Shown here: positions 8,241-17,182 of the stretch, piece by piece
Layout of the letters: each line of letters begins with the position of its first letter
Position numbering within the stretch: the first letter of the stretch is position 1
Source of the DNA: an uncultured bacterium
GTDB taxonomy: Bacteria > Patescibacteriota > Saccharimonadia > Saccharimonadales > Saccharimonadaceae
Direction: 5' to 3'
Assembly (NCBI GenBank): GCA_903844835.1
Contig: CAIMUU010000095.1
Span: 1-22,833, forward strand
DNA: 22,833 bases
The notes under the pieces: generated by a model
The model's database searches: none
Seen by the model: the letters and a program-made list of their open reading frames with translations, nothing else
Told to the model about the DNA's origin: nothing
Position numbers and translations under genes: made by a program

Positions 8241-9152
8241 TTAATTGTCCGTATCACTATGGAACTTTTCGTATATTTCTCTTAAGTGTTCATCGGTTAC
8301 GTGGGTGTATACCTGAGTAGTTGTTATGCTACTATGTCCTAGCATTGCCTGAACGCTTCGTAGATCAGCACCATTCATTAGTAGGTCGGTCGCAAAGCTA
8401 TGGCGCATTGTATGCGGGCTAACGTGTTTGGTGATTCCTGCAAGTTTTGTATATTTATTTATTATTCTTTGGATACTTCTGGCTCCTAGCCGTCGGTAGT
8501 CTCCAGTCATTGTCGCCTCATTGTTATTACTGTAACTAATAAATAGGGGAGGCAGGTTATCATTTCGGGATTTTAGGTAGTTGTTTACGTGTAGACTGGC
8601 GCTTTCACTGACAAAAACTGGTCGATCTTTTTGGCCTTTTCCTCGGACCATAAATTCTCGCCTGACTGTATTGACGTGGTCTTTGTCGAGGTTTACAAGT
8701 TCAGACACGCGTAGCCCGCTCGAGAAAAGTAGCTCAATAATCGCTCTGTCGCGTAGGCCAGATTCGTTGCTGGTGTCGATATTTTCAAGCAATCTCTCTA
8801 TTTCGTCGTATCGTAGGAATGTAACTTGACGACGTGATACTTTTGGAAGTTCAATTTTGCCTGGCGGTAGACTGGGGATATCCCTCTTTACAAGATAGTT
8901 TAAAAATCCTCGAAGGGCGATTAGATGGTAGCTTTGAGTAATCGTCGATAACTCATCGCCATTGCTGTTTTTATATCGATTTAGCCAGAGTCTAAATTTT
9001 CGGACAATGTCTGAGGATATTTTATCTACCGTAATGTCATTAGTAAATTCAATAAACCTTTCAAGGTACAGAGTGTAATTTTCTGCCGTGTGTGCTGAGC
9101 GACCACCCTCAACTTCAATATGTTCTATGTAATCCAGTAATAGTTCAGACAT
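8241..9152 (-). CDS. xerC: Xer-type tyrosine recombinase
   Basis: 303 residues, the usual XerC/XerD length. Residues 1-90 are the SAM-like N-terminal DNA-binding domain (SELLLDYIEHIEVEGG, TxENY). The catalytic domain has all six expected residues: Arg148 (SGLRVSEL), Lys172 (RGKGQKDRP), His247 and Arg250 (HTMRHSFAT), His273 (LGHSSITTTQ) and the Tyr282 nucleophile (VYTHV). It probably resolves chromosome dimers at a dif site; whether it is XerC or XerD by subfamily cannot be told. An ATG at 9158 is also in frame, but an extended -10 box lies at 9160-9168, which places the transcript start on the ATG at 9152. No dif-like 28-mer was found nearby. Confidence 0.9.
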   Translation of the reverse strand: MSELLLDYIEHIEVEGGRSAHTAENYTLYLERFIEFTNDITVDKISSDIVRKFRLWLNRYKNSNGDELSTITQSYHLIALRGFLNYLVKRDIPSLPPGKIELPKVSRRQVTFLRYDEIERLLENIDTSNESGLRDRAIIELLFSSGLRVSELVNLDKDHVNTVRREFMVRGKGQKDRPVFVSESASLHVNNYLKSRNDNLPPLFISYSNNNEATMTGDYRRLGARSIQRIINKYTKLAGITKHVSPHTMRHSFATDLLMNGADLRSVQAMLGHSSITTTQVYTHVTDEHLREIYEKFHSDTDN

Positions 9153-9159
9153 GTACATG

Positions 9160-9168
9160 CTATTAGCA
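9160..9168 (-). promoter_or_regulatory. Extended -10 promoter of the recombinase gene
   Basis: On the minus strand TGC (9168-9166) precedes TAATAG (9165-9160). The predicted transcript start coincides with the ATG at 9152 (leaderless). Confidence 0.6.
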
Positions 9169-9209
9169 TAACCTAAAAACTGTGTAATGTGGAGAATAAC
9201 AGATTAATT

Positions 9210-9218
9210 TGGTATAAT
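9210..9218 (+). promoter_or_regulatory. Extended -10 promoter of ndk
   Basis: TGG followed by a perfect TATAAT (9213-9218). This message has a leader of about 20 bases with AAAGGA (9235-9240) six bases before the ATG at 9247. Confidence 0.75.
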
Positions 9219-9246
9219 CATTTCTATAATCAATAAAGGAATGTTT

Positions 9247-9759
9247 ATGACATCAAAAAAGAATATCGAGCGAACTTTAATAATTTTTAAGCCTGACGCT
9301 TTGCAGCGCGGGATAGTTGGTGAAATACTAGCCCGATTTGAGAGGGTTGGTTTAAGAATTGTTGGGATGAAGATGATTTCTCCTACTAGGGAACAGTACC
9401 ATGTTCACTATGAAGAAATAGGCAAAGTTATATCGAGAAGGGGCGAAGAGACCTTTAACCGTGTGATTGAAACTATGCTTCAGGGCCCGGTTATTACTGC
9501 AGTTTTAGAGGGTGTTGAAGCTATCGAGGTAACTCGTAAATTAGTTGGATCGACCGAACCAAAGTCTGCTGCCGTCGGTACAATTCGGGGCGACTATTGC
9601 CACATTAGCTATGGACGAGCAGACGCAGAAGGCAAGGGGACGCCCAACCTGGTGCATGCTAGCTCAGATCCATCAGATGCCGAAAAAGAAATCCAGCATT
9701 GGTTTTCTGACAGTGAACTGTGTGATTACCAGACTGTTCACGAAAAGTTTACTCGATAG
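9247..9759 (+). CDS. ndk: Nucleoside diphosphate kinase with insertions
   Basis: Transfers the gamma-phosphate of ATP to nucleoside diphosphates through a phosphohistidine. From the ATG at 9247 it has 170 residues; typical Ndk has 130-150. Motifs: ERTLIIFKPDALQRG at the N-terminus (Lys15 of KPD), LQGPVITAVLEG, GTIRGDY and NLVHASSD with active-site His137. The extra length lies between the kinase-loop region and the LQGPV strand (HYEEIGKVISRRGEETF) and between GTIRGDY and NLVHAS (CHISYGRADAEGKGTP). The ATG at 9241 directly abuts AAAGGA, so the second ATG is preferred. It is monocistronic, followed by tRNA-Arg with its own promoter. Confidence 0.93.
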   Translation: MTSKKNIERTLIIFKPDALQRGIVGEILARFERVGLRIVGMKMISPTREQYHVHYEEIGKVISRRGEETFNRVIETMLQGPVITAVLEGVEAIEVTRKLVGSTEPKSAAVGTIRGDYCHISYGRADAEGKGTPNLVHASSDPSDAEKEIQHWFSDSELCDYQTVHEKFTR

Positions 9760-9798
9760 TCTGTATTATAAAATCTGATATGGCAATAAGTAGCCATC

Positions 9799-9807
9799 TG
9801 TTATATT
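9799..9807 (+). promoter_or_regulatory. Extended -10 promoter of tRNA-Arg
   Basis: TGT followed by TATATT (9802-9807); predicted start near 9814, about 11 bases before the mature tRNA 5' end. Confidence 0.6.
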
Positions 9808-9824
9808 AGATAGGTGGTCAATTT

Positions 9825-9901
9825 GCCTCGGTAGCTCAACTGGATAGAGCAGATCCGTCCTAAGGATAAGGTTGTAGGTTCAACTCCTGTCCGGGGCACC
9901 A
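9825..9901 (+). tRNA. tRNA-Arg (anticodon CCT)
   Basis: 77 nt with encoded CCA. The acceptor stem GCCTCGG/CCGGGGC pairs fully with one T-G wobble, the D stem is GCTC/GAGC, and the anticodon loop GTCCTAA gives CCT. The T arm is GTAGG-TTCAACT-CCTGT. Unusual: G at position 32 and a G27-A43 mismatch at the end of the anticodon stem. Reads AGG codons. Its last 21 bases are repeated at 10092-10112. Confidence 0.9.
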
Positions 9902-9902
9902 T

Positions 9903-9938
9903 AAAAAAAGACTCGTCTTTTGACGGGCCTATTTTTAT
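9903..9938 (+). terminator. Terminator after tRNA-Arg
   Basis: Stem CTCGTC (9912-9917)/GACGGG (9922-9927), loop TTTT, flanked by an A-run upstream and ATTTTTAT downstream that extend the stem. Confidence 0.7.
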
Positions 9939-10091
9939 GGAGTTCTGGTGGGTTGAACACTGTCAACCTTATGAAGGTTGTAGGTGAGAACTGCCAGTTG
10001 GCAGTTCGCAAGGTTGAAAACAGATTTGAAGCTATGCTTCAAGTATGTTGAGGCGGGGTAGCGAAAAATTTCGGAGAAATTTTATCGTGAC
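9939..10091 (+). other. Hairpin-rich segment downstream of tRNA-Arg, function unknown
   Basis: No convincing ORF. Perfect hairpins follow one another: GGTTGA/TCAACC (9951-9968), or the competing CAACCTT/AAGGTTG (9964-9980); GAACTGCC/GGCAGTTC (9988-10007); TTGAAGC/GCTTCAA (10026-10042); and AAAATTTC/GAAATTTT (10065-10083). GGAGTT..GGT (9939-9949) can pair with ACCAACTCC (10090-10098), closing the whole array as one multibranch RNA. The CAACC-TTATGAA-GGTTG hairpin has the size of a tRNA anticodon arm. I infer either a structured RNA or a small non-autonomous element remnant; no known RNA family was recognised. Confidence 0.5.
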
Positions 10092-10109
10092 CAACTCCTG
10101 TCCGGGGCA

Positions 10110-10151
10110 CCATTAAATATAACCCATCTTTAGATGGGTTATATTTAATGG
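10110..10151. terminator. 42-bp perfect palindrome, probable bidirectional terminator
   Basis: Two 20-base arms (10110-10129 and 10132-10151, starting CCATTAAATATAACCC) pair without mismatch around a TT loop. The GC-richer tip and AT-rich base suit a terminator. The first arm begins with the CCA of the repeated tRNA end. From 10152 to 10233 nothing else is visible. Confidence 0.6.
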
Positions 10152-10233
10152 TTGTTCGAGTTAGGTAAATTCTATCAGCCTATTAATTATGCGGGCTGCA
10201 ACGCAAAGTTATGGCGAAGTAGGGCTGTTTTTC

Positions 10234-10242
10234 TGCTATTAT
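10234..10242 (+). promoter_or_regulatory. Extended -10 promoter of the PH-domain gene
   Basis: TGC followed by TATTAT (10237-10242), six bases before the ATG at 10249, so the mRNA is predicted to be leaderless. Confidence 0.7.
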
Positions 10243-10248
10243 AAATAT

Positions 10249-10788
10249 ATGGTTAAAGAAGGTTCAAAAGCTAAGCCACAGCTTGATTTTATTGGTCAGC
10301 GTGAGGGTGAGAAATTGCTGTTTGTTTTCCGTCGTCATATGATTGCGATGCGAAAGGGGTTTTATTTACTGCTTATACCTTTTGTTATTACTTCGCTACC
10401 TATACTTATTTGGAGTTACGATCCGGTGCTGTTTTTGTTGCCAATTGGTGGCTTGTCGGTCGGCATTATTTTATTTGCTTACCATTTTATGCTTTGGTAT
10501 TTTACGATATTTATTGTCACTGACCAAAGGATTAGACAGGTCACCCGTAGGGGATTTTTTGGGAAGGATGTTGTTGAGCTTCGACTGTCAAAGATACAAA
10601 ACATAAGCTATAATATTCCTGGATTCAGTGGAGAATTATTCAAATTTGGTACCATCGTCATACAGACGTTCGTTGGTGATTTGGTGATTCATAATGTTGA
10701 ACATCCTGATGAAATTTATAATAAACTCCAAGATGCAGTTAGCCATGTTGTCGATAGTAAAGAGGTATATGAAGAAGATATTAACTAA
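10249..10788 (+). CDS. PH-domain (bPH2/YdbS-like) membrane protein
   Basis: 179 residues from the ATG at 10249. Two adjacent hydrophobic segments (about 35-55 and 60-83) are followed by FTIFIVTDQRIRQVTRRGFFGKDVVELRL, the typical start of the bacterial PH domain (TxxRI...GxxxxxxxxxxL..I), and a beta-rich C-terminus. Proteins of this type are membrane-anchored and mostly of unknown role. An in-frame ATG at 10189 would add 20 residues but lies upstream of the extended -10 box. It overlaps the next gene by 20 bases, so the two are probably one operon with a linked envelope role. Confidence 0.85.
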   Translation: MVKEGSKAKPQLDFIGQREGEKLLFVFRRHMIAMRKGFYLLLIPFVITSLPILIWSYDPVLFLLPIGGLSVGIILFAYHFMLWYFTIFIVTDQRIRQVTRRGFFGKDVVELRLSKIQNISYNIPGFSGELFKFGTIVIQTFVGDLVIHNVEHPDEIYNKLQDAVSHVVDSKEVYEEDIN

Positions 10789-11800
10789 GTTATTCAAGCG
10801 CAAGGAAGAGCCTCCGGTAGCATCTCGTATCACTACTGATACCGTTGCCGAGCATCGTGAGCGAATATTGGCTGGTGGTCGAAAATTTAAGTACCCTATT
10901 CAGTATGCTCGTCACAGGCTTGTGATTAACGCTACGCTTATTGGCCTGTCTGTGCTTATTACTGCCATAGTTGTTGGTTGGTGGCAGTTATACCCAGCTC
11001 AAAATACTAGTCAATTTATTTATCGTATAACAAAGTTTATACCCGTTCCTGTTGCGAATATCGATGGTCAGTCAGTTTTGTATAGCGACTATCTTATGAA
11101 ATATTTAGGTGCTGTGCATTATCTAGAACAAAAGGAGCAGCTAAATATCAAATCTGATGACGGGAAAGAGCAAATTAAGTATGTAAAAAGTCAGTCAATG
11201 CAGGATGCGATAGCCGATGCATATGCTGTTAAATTGGCCGGTGAGATGGGCTTATCCGTCACCGATGCAGAACTACAGGCATTTTTGCAGCTGCTTCGTC
11301 AATCAAGTGATGGTGAGACCTCTGAGCAGACCTATAATGCCGTAGTTTCAGATTTTTATGGATGGAGTCCTGAGGAAAATGCGCATATGACTAAAAATAA
11401 ATTACTTCGCCAGAAAGTTTCATACGCAATGGATAGCGCCTCATTAAGTCTGGCCGAGAAGTTGCTCGAGGCTGTAAGGCTAAACCCAAGTGCTGATCTT
11501 AAGACGACGATAGAATCAATATCACAAGACGGTTTGACGGCTACCTACGGTGATTCTGGATGGGTCCCAAGGTCTAATCAGGATGGTGGATTAGCTATTG
11601 AGGCTGTTAAACTAGCAAAACTTGGCTATTCGTCAATAATAAAGACGACAGCTGGCGATGGGTACTATATTGTCAGACTTCTAGAAATAAATGACGATGA
11701 AGTTAACTATGATTATGCCAAAATACCACTTACTGCCTACGACTCTTCACTGAAGTCGATAATTGATTCTGGCGATGTTGATACATTTATCTCGATATAA
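10769..11800 (+). CDS. Membrane-anchored parvulin/SurA-like peptidyl-prolyl isomerase
   Basis: 343 residues from the ATG at 10769, which follows AAAGAGG. A basic cytoplasmic N-terminus (KKILTKLFKRKEE) leads to one membrane helix (about 53-72), then an extracytoplasmic part. Residues about 115-235 are helical and resemble a SurA N-terminal chaperone domain. Residues about 250-310 (YGDSGWVPRSNQDGGLAIEA, then SIIKTTAGDGYYIVRLLEI) match the C-terminal half of the parvulin rotamase fold. It likely helps fold secreted or surface proteins, possibly the pilins. The rotamase domain looks reduced, so catalysis is uncertain. The start overlaps the upstream PH-domain gene by 20 bases (translational coupling). 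Confidence 0.8.
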   Translation: MKKILTKLFKRKEEPPVASRITTDTVAEHRERILAGGRKFKYPIQYARHRLVINATLIGLSVLITAIVVGWWQLYPAQNTSQFIYRITKFIPVPVANIDGQSVLYSDYLMKYLGAVHYLEQKEQLNIKSDDGKEQIKYVKSQSMQDAIADAYAVKLAGEMGLSVTDAELQAFLQLLRQSSDGETSEQTYNAVVSDFYGWSPEENAHMTKNKLLRQKVSYAMDSASLSLAEKLLEAVRLNPSADLKTTIESISQDGLTATYGDSGWVPRSNQDGGLAIEAVKLAKLGYSSIIKTTAGDGYYIVRLLEINDDEVNYDYAKIPLTAYDSSLKSIIDSGDVDTFISI

Positions 11801-11824
11801 ATAAAGAACAAAAAGGAGTAAGCA

Positions 11825-12433
11825 ATGTTTAAATTACCAATCCTAGATTATGGGTATGACTCGATGTCAAGAAGTATAAGTGAGGGTGTAATGAAATTAC
11901 ACCACGACAAACACCACCAGGCATACATAGATAAGCTTAATATTATTGTTGACGCAAATCCGATTTTGCAGGGTAGGGATATTGACGACTTACTATCAAA
12001 CATTGATTCCTTGCCAGAGCCCGTGCGCCTGGGAGTGCGAAATATGGGCGGGGGTCATTACAATCATAGTTTTTTTTGGAAAAGCATTTCACCAGATGGG
12101 GGCGGGGAGCCTAGTGGTGATTTAGCAGAACTATTAAAAACAAAGTATGGCAGTTTTCAGAAGTTTGTTGATGAATTTACAGCGAAGTCGGTCTCTCTAT
12201 TCGGGAGTGGCTGGGCATGGCTATTGAGCAATGGTGACATCATTACAACATTAAATCAAGATACACCAATATCAATTGGCGCTAGCTCACCGCTATTATG
12301 CCTTGATGTTTGGGAGCACGCTTATTACTTAGATTACAAGAACCGTCGTGATGAGTATGTGAAGTCATGGTGGGGTATAGTTGACTGGGAATCTGCATCG
12401 AATAGATATACTAACTTGCACAATAAGCCTTAA
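11825..12433 (+). CDS. sodA: Superoxide dismutase, Fe/Mn family, Mn-type
   Basis: 202 residues, typical length. Metal ligands: His26 (KLHHDKHH), the His of GGGHYNHSFFW, and Asp and His of DVWEHAYYLDY. GGGHYNHSFFW and the NQDTPI stretch (glutamine from the C-terminal domain) are the pattern of Mn or cambialistic enzymes rather than the Fe type. GSGWAWLLSNGD and WWGIVDWE are also conserved. No signal peptide, so cytoplasmic. AAAAAGGAGTAAGC gives a strong ribosome-binding site. It is 24 bases after the isomerase gene, probably co-transcribed, and converges with alr 9 bases downstream. A rubrerythrin-like gene lies about 3.5 kb away. Confidence 0.96.
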   Translation: MFKLPILDYGYDSMSRSISEGVMKLHHDKHHQAYIDKLNIIVDANPILQGRDIDDLLSNIDSLPEPVRLGVRNMGGGHYNHSFFWKSISPDGGGEPSGDLAELLKTKYGSFQKFVDEFTAKSVSLFGSGWAWLLSNGDIITTLNQDTPISIGASSPLLCLDVWEHAYYLDYKNRRDEYVKSWWGIVDWESASNRYTNLHNKP

Positions 12434-12442
12434 CTATCCATT

Positions 12443-13600
12443 CTATTTCACGATTGTCCGGCGAATGTTGCTAGTTAATCCAACTAGCAGACCATATTTA
12501 AATATATTGTTTTCCCTGCATATATTGTCAACACTAAGTATGTCATCGGGCTTATCGCTTATAATTGTTACTTGGTCGTTAGCTTTAGCATTGTCATTGA
12601 GTTTTACCATCGTATGGTTCATACAGATGCGCCCAACAATCGGTAAGTATTGGCTGTGCCATTTTATTTTGCCTACATTGCCCAGAGATCGTGGCAAGCC
12701 TTCATAGTATCCAATAGGTAATATTCCAACTCGACATTTCTGTTTAGCCGTAAATGTTCTGCCATATCCAACACTTTCGTTGTTGTCTATGTCAATAATT
12801 TTTGCAATAGTGCTGGTTAGTTTTAGGGCAGGGATAAGGCCGGACAATTTATTTGCCAAAATATCGGCTTCATCCAGTGGACTAATGCCATATACTGCAA
12901 TCCCCGGTCGAATCGTGTTGGCAAAAGCCGATTTGATTTTAACACTTCCGGCAGATTGGGCTGCGTCTATGAACTTTGGGTTAAAACCCGATTCTATAAT
13001 TTTTTCTACGCCCTTATCAAATCTTTTTATTTGGAGCATGACGTGCTTATTAGACTTGGGGTTGTCGGCGTCGGCCAGATGGGTCATTACGCCCTCAACT
13101 ATTAAATGCTTATATTTCTTAATTATTTCAAGAAATTCATCTAGTTTATCAATCCTGACGCCATGACGTCCCATGCCAGTCTCAAGCTCGATATGTATTC
13201 TAAATTGTTTATTGGTTTTCCCCATAGCTACTATTGAATCGGTGTCATGGACAACAAATGCATGACCATTAGGCCTTATCTTGGCATAATTTACACTGTT
13301 AATTGCGCCCATTATTAATACTGGTTGTTTAGATATTTTATGAATTCTGATGGCCTCATAGTATCCATCTACGGCGATATATGGAAATTTTCTCTCCTTT
13401 AAGATTGTTGCAATTTGTTCAAGCCCATGGCCATAGGCGTTTGATTTTAAAACGGGGATTATTATCCCATTTGGGGATAGTTTTAGTAGTATGTCGAAAT
13501 TATGTAAAATTGCTGAGCGTGAAACGTATATATGGTTATAAACTTCAAAATTTTTTTCAAATTGGCTCATTTTGTTGATTATTGACGAAAAAAGTGACAT
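12443..13600 (-). CDS. alr: Alanine racemase
   Basis: PLP enzyme that makes D-alanine for peptidoglycan, 385 residues, family length. The PLP lysine is Lys52 in PVLKSNAYGHG, the catalytic tyrosine is Tyr279 in VGYGRTF, and the phosphate/PLP region is NTIRPGIAVYG (Arg231). IELETGMGRHGVR and IGYYEGLPRSL are also typical. Odd: the usual CMDQ of the active-site gate reads CMNH (326-329), so the catalytic-network Asp and following Gln are both replaced. The start at 13600 is supported by an extended -10 seven bases upstream (leaderless); an internal Met at residue 11 is the alternative. It is divergent from queA and convergent with sodA. Confidence 0.95.
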   Translation of the reverse strand: MSLFSSIINKMSQFEKNFEVYNHIYVSRSAILHNFDILLKLSPNGIIIPVLKSNAYGHGLEQIATILKERKFPYIAVDGYYEAIRIHKISKQPVLIMGAINSVNYAKIRPNGHAFVVHDTDSIVAMGKTNKQFRIHIELETGMGRHGVRIDKLDEFLEIIKKYKHLIVEGVMTHLADADNPKSNKHVMLQIKRFDKGVEKIIESGFNPKFIDAAQSAGSVKIKSAFANTIRPGIAVYGISPLDEADILANKLSGLIPALKLTSTIAKIIDIDNNESVGYGRTFTAKQKCRVGILPIGYYEGLPRSLGNVGKIKWHSQYLPIVGRICMNHTMVKLNDNAKANDQVTIISDKPDDILSVDNICRENNIFKYGLLVGLTSNIRRTIVK

Positions 13601-13606
13601 GTTTAT

Positions 13607-13615
13607 ATAATAGCA
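13607..13615 (-). promoter_or_regulatory. Extended -10 promoter of alr
   Basis: On the minus strand TGC then TATTAT (13612-13607), six bases before the ATG at 13600; leaderless mRNA predicted. Confidence 0.65.
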
Positions 13616-13626
13616 AAAATACAGTG

Positions 13627-13632
13627 TATACT
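13627..13632 (+). promoter_or_regulatory. -10 box of queA-tgt
   Basis: TATACT lies nine bases before the ATG at 13642. It is preceded by GTG rather than TGn, so not a strict extended -10. It is back to back with the alr promoter, 11 bases apart. Confidence 0.5.
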
Positions 13633-13641
13633 AGATATCGC

Positions 13642-15934
<2,293 letters not shown>

Positions 15935-15936
15935 GA

Positions 15937-16398
15937 TTATTGTTGAGTTCTTTTTTCTTGCCACTTCTTTTTGACTTCAAGATAGTGCACCTCGGTCGAG
16001 CTACGAAGTTTATTCAGCACATCTTGTAATTCAATATCGTCAGTCTCATATATTTTAAAAACTCCTCGTTCAAGCATCGAATTTTCGATATCAAGGCTGA
16101 TGGATAGAGCATGAATAGCTGAAATATTAGTAGTTTCTGAATCCGATATACATTCCTTGATGTATGACCCGATGCCATTGAGGGCCTCAAGCTTGAATCT
16201 GCTCTCATTAACGTGGACTTCGCCTTGGGCTATTTTTTGTGACAGCTCAGACAGCCAAACGCCATGTTGGGTTTCGTCATTAGATATTTTATCCCAAAAC
16301 TCGTGATCGGTTGGATCTATCCTTGAGTAGTTACTATAAAGTTTACTAAGGGTGTCTTCGTTATGCGACCCGATAATCTGGTGCTTTGCCTGCGGCAA
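15937..16398 (-). CDS. Rubrerythrin-like / ferritin-fold protein
   Basis: 153 residues, predicted all-helical. The first part (Glu14 in NEDTLSKLYSNYS, then HEFWDKISNDETQHGVWLSEL with Glu42-x-x-His45) resembles the first two helices of rubrerythrin-type diiron proteins. The third helix has IENSMLERG (Glu105, Glu110) and the fourth STEVHYLEV; there His138 is kept but the ExxH spacing is not, so a full diiron site is uncertain. No rubredoxin domain. The only in-frame start is TTG at 16398; no ATG or GTG is available near it, and this TTG lies in a hairpin. It converges with tgt, 2 bases apart. A role in oxidative stress is an inference from fold and from sodA nearby. Confidence 0.6.
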   Translation of the reverse strand: MPQAKHQIIGSHNEDTLSKLYSNYSRIDPTDHEFWDKISNDETQHGVWLSELSQKIAQGEVHVNESRFKLEALNGIGSYIKECISDSETTNISAIHALSISLDIENSMLERGVFKIYETDDIELQDVLNKLRSSTEVHYLEVKKKWQEKRTQQ

Positions 16399-16430
16399 AT
16401 CACGATCACCAGTTCGAATTCAACCGAACT
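16378..16430 (-). promoter_or_regulatory. Hairpins over the start of the rubrerythrin-like gene
   Basis: On the minus strand AGTTCG/CGAACT (16430-16411) forms one hairpin. It is followed by CTGGTG/CACCAG (16412-16407 with 16383-16378) enclosing TTTGCC-GCA-GGCAAA (16399-16385). The TTG start codon (16398-16396) lies inside the inner stem, so translation may be controlled by this structure. Confidence 0.4.
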
Positions 16431-16438
16431 CGCTAGAT

Positions 16439-16484
16439 ATGAATATCAAAAACACTCCCGGAGGGGGAGTGTTTTAATATTCAT
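16439..16484. terminator. Strong terminator, mainly for tRNA-Asp
   Basis: AAAACACTCCC (16449-16459) pairs perfectly with GGGAGTGTTTT (16465-16475) around GGAGG. The stem continues as ATGAATAT/ATATTCAT (16439-16446 and 16477-16484). It lies immediately 3' of tRNA-Asp on the minus strand; both directions have a T-rich end. Confidence 0.8.
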
Positions 16485-16485
16485 G

Positions 16486-16561
16486 TGGCGGGCTCGGCCG
16501 GATTTGAACCGGTGATCTCCTCCGTGACAGGGAGGCGTGATAACCACTACACTACGGGCCC
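16486..16561 (-). tRNA. tRNA-Asp (anticodon GTC)
   Basis: 76 nt with encoded CCA and discriminator G, the Asp identity base. The anticodon arm is CCTCC-CTGTCAC-GGAGG. The D arm is short (GTG/CAC). The acceptor GGGCCCG/CGAGCCC has a C5-A68 mismatch and the T stem begins with an A49-C65 mismatch, slightly degenerate. As a GUN tRNA it is a substrate of the queA/tgt pathway. Confidence 0.93.
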
Positions 16562-16584
16562 ATACTTAATTGTTAACTTTAGGT

Positions 16585-16593
16585 ATGATACCA
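16585..16593 (-). promoter_or_regulatory. Extended -10 promoter of tRNA-Asp
   Basis: On the minus strand TGG then TATCAT (16590-16585); predicted start about 17 bases before the mature 5' end. Confidence 0.6.
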
Positions 16594-16645
16594 GTTTTTT
16601 CATCTTGGCGCAACGGGGAGCGACGTTTATTTTGTGTGATTGGGG

Positions 16646-16654
16646 TGCTATAAT
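16646..16654 (+). promoter_or_regulatory. Extended -10 promoter of tRNA-Thr
   Basis: TGC followed by a perfect TATAAT (16649-16654), no -35 visible; start predicted about 13 bases before the tRNA. Confidence 0.75.
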
Positions 16655-16673
16655 TATTTGTGTTCAACTGAGT

Positions 16674-16749
16674 GCCGCTGTAGCTCAGCTGGTAGAGCGG
16701 CGCTTTCGTAAAGCGTAGGTCTCCGGTTCAAATCCGGACAGCGGCTCCA
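16674..16749 (+). tRNA. tRNA-Thr (anticodon CGT)
   Basis: 76 nt with encoded CCA and discriminator U. The acceptor GCCGCTG/CAGCGGC is perfect; D stem GCTC/GAGC; anticodon loop TTCGTAA gives CGT; T arm CCGG-TTCAAAT-CCGG. Reads ACG. No strong terminator follows within 50 bases, so the transcript may run into the membrane-protein gene. Confidence 0.95.
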
Positions 16750-16800
16750 CTACAGGGTTATTGTTCAAGGACTGTGCCAAGATTAGTTTAAAAAATATAT

Positions 16801-17178
16801 ATGAAAGAAATTATAAATAAATCGCTCAAGGAGCTAATTGCCAATAGATACTTATTGGCTCTAGTTTGTTTAATGGTCTTGTTGTCGATTATTTCGGCTA
16901 TGAACATTGGTTTTTCGATTAATTTTAGTGAACGCCAATTGATATCTCATTATTCCGGCTTTGGTGAAACGCACTTTTATCTTAGTCAGTGGTACTATCT
17001 TTTTGGCTTTGTCTTTTTTGTTATTAGTACGGCCATTCTTCACACTATTATCGCCGTTAAATTGCTTGTTCTTAAGGGCAGTCCGCTTGCAATAATGTTT
17101 ATCTGGTTTGGGATTGGTGTAATTTTACTCGGTTGGGTTATGGCCTCCAGAATATTGGGCCTGCAGGCATTATTATAG
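16801..17178 (+). CDS. Small three-helix membrane protein, unknown function
   Basis: 125 residues. A basic amphipathic start (MKEIINKSLKELIANRY) is followed by three probable membrane helices at about 18-38, 65-88 and 97-118. I do not recognise a family. The stop is 4 bases before the glycosyltransferase start, so the two are co-transcribed and the protein may be its membrane partner. No ribosome-binding site precedes the ATG; the upstream sequence is A/T only, and transcription may come from the tRNA-Thr promoter. Confidence 0.75.
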   Translation: MKEIINKSLKELIANRYLLALVCLMVLLSIISAMNIGFSINFSERQLISHYSGFGETHFYLSQWYYLFGFVFFVISTAILHTIIAVKLLVLKGSPLAIMFIWFGIGVILLGWVMASRILGLQALL

Positions 17179-17182
17179 TTAT

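Larger units (their letters stand above)
9881..10112 (+). repeat. 21-bp direct repeat of the tRNA-Arg 3' end, att-like
   Basis: The last 21 bases of tRNA-Arg (9881-9901, CAACTCCTG...GGCACCA) recur without change at 10092-10112. A further 12 bases of the tRNA just before this (AAGGTTGTAGGT, 9868-9879) recur at 9974-9985. In the tRNA these blocks are separated by one base; in the copy they are separated by 106 bases. The spacing and position resemble attL/attR left by integration into a tRNA gene, or a second tRNA copy broken in its T loop. No integrase lies between the repeats. Confidence 0.8.

Noticed and set aside
8241..9240. dif site near the Xer recombinase
   Set aside because: No 11-6-11 sequence resembling a dif site was found in the flanks.
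9939..10112. tmRNA or intron-containing tRNA
   Set aside because: No 5' strand pairs with the CCGGGGC acceptor end, the T stem partner is missing next to it, and there is no tag reading frame or intron core.
10249..10788. Longer start at 10189 for the PH-domain protein
   Set aside because: The extended -10 box lies between the two ATGs, so the transcript would not include the upstream one.
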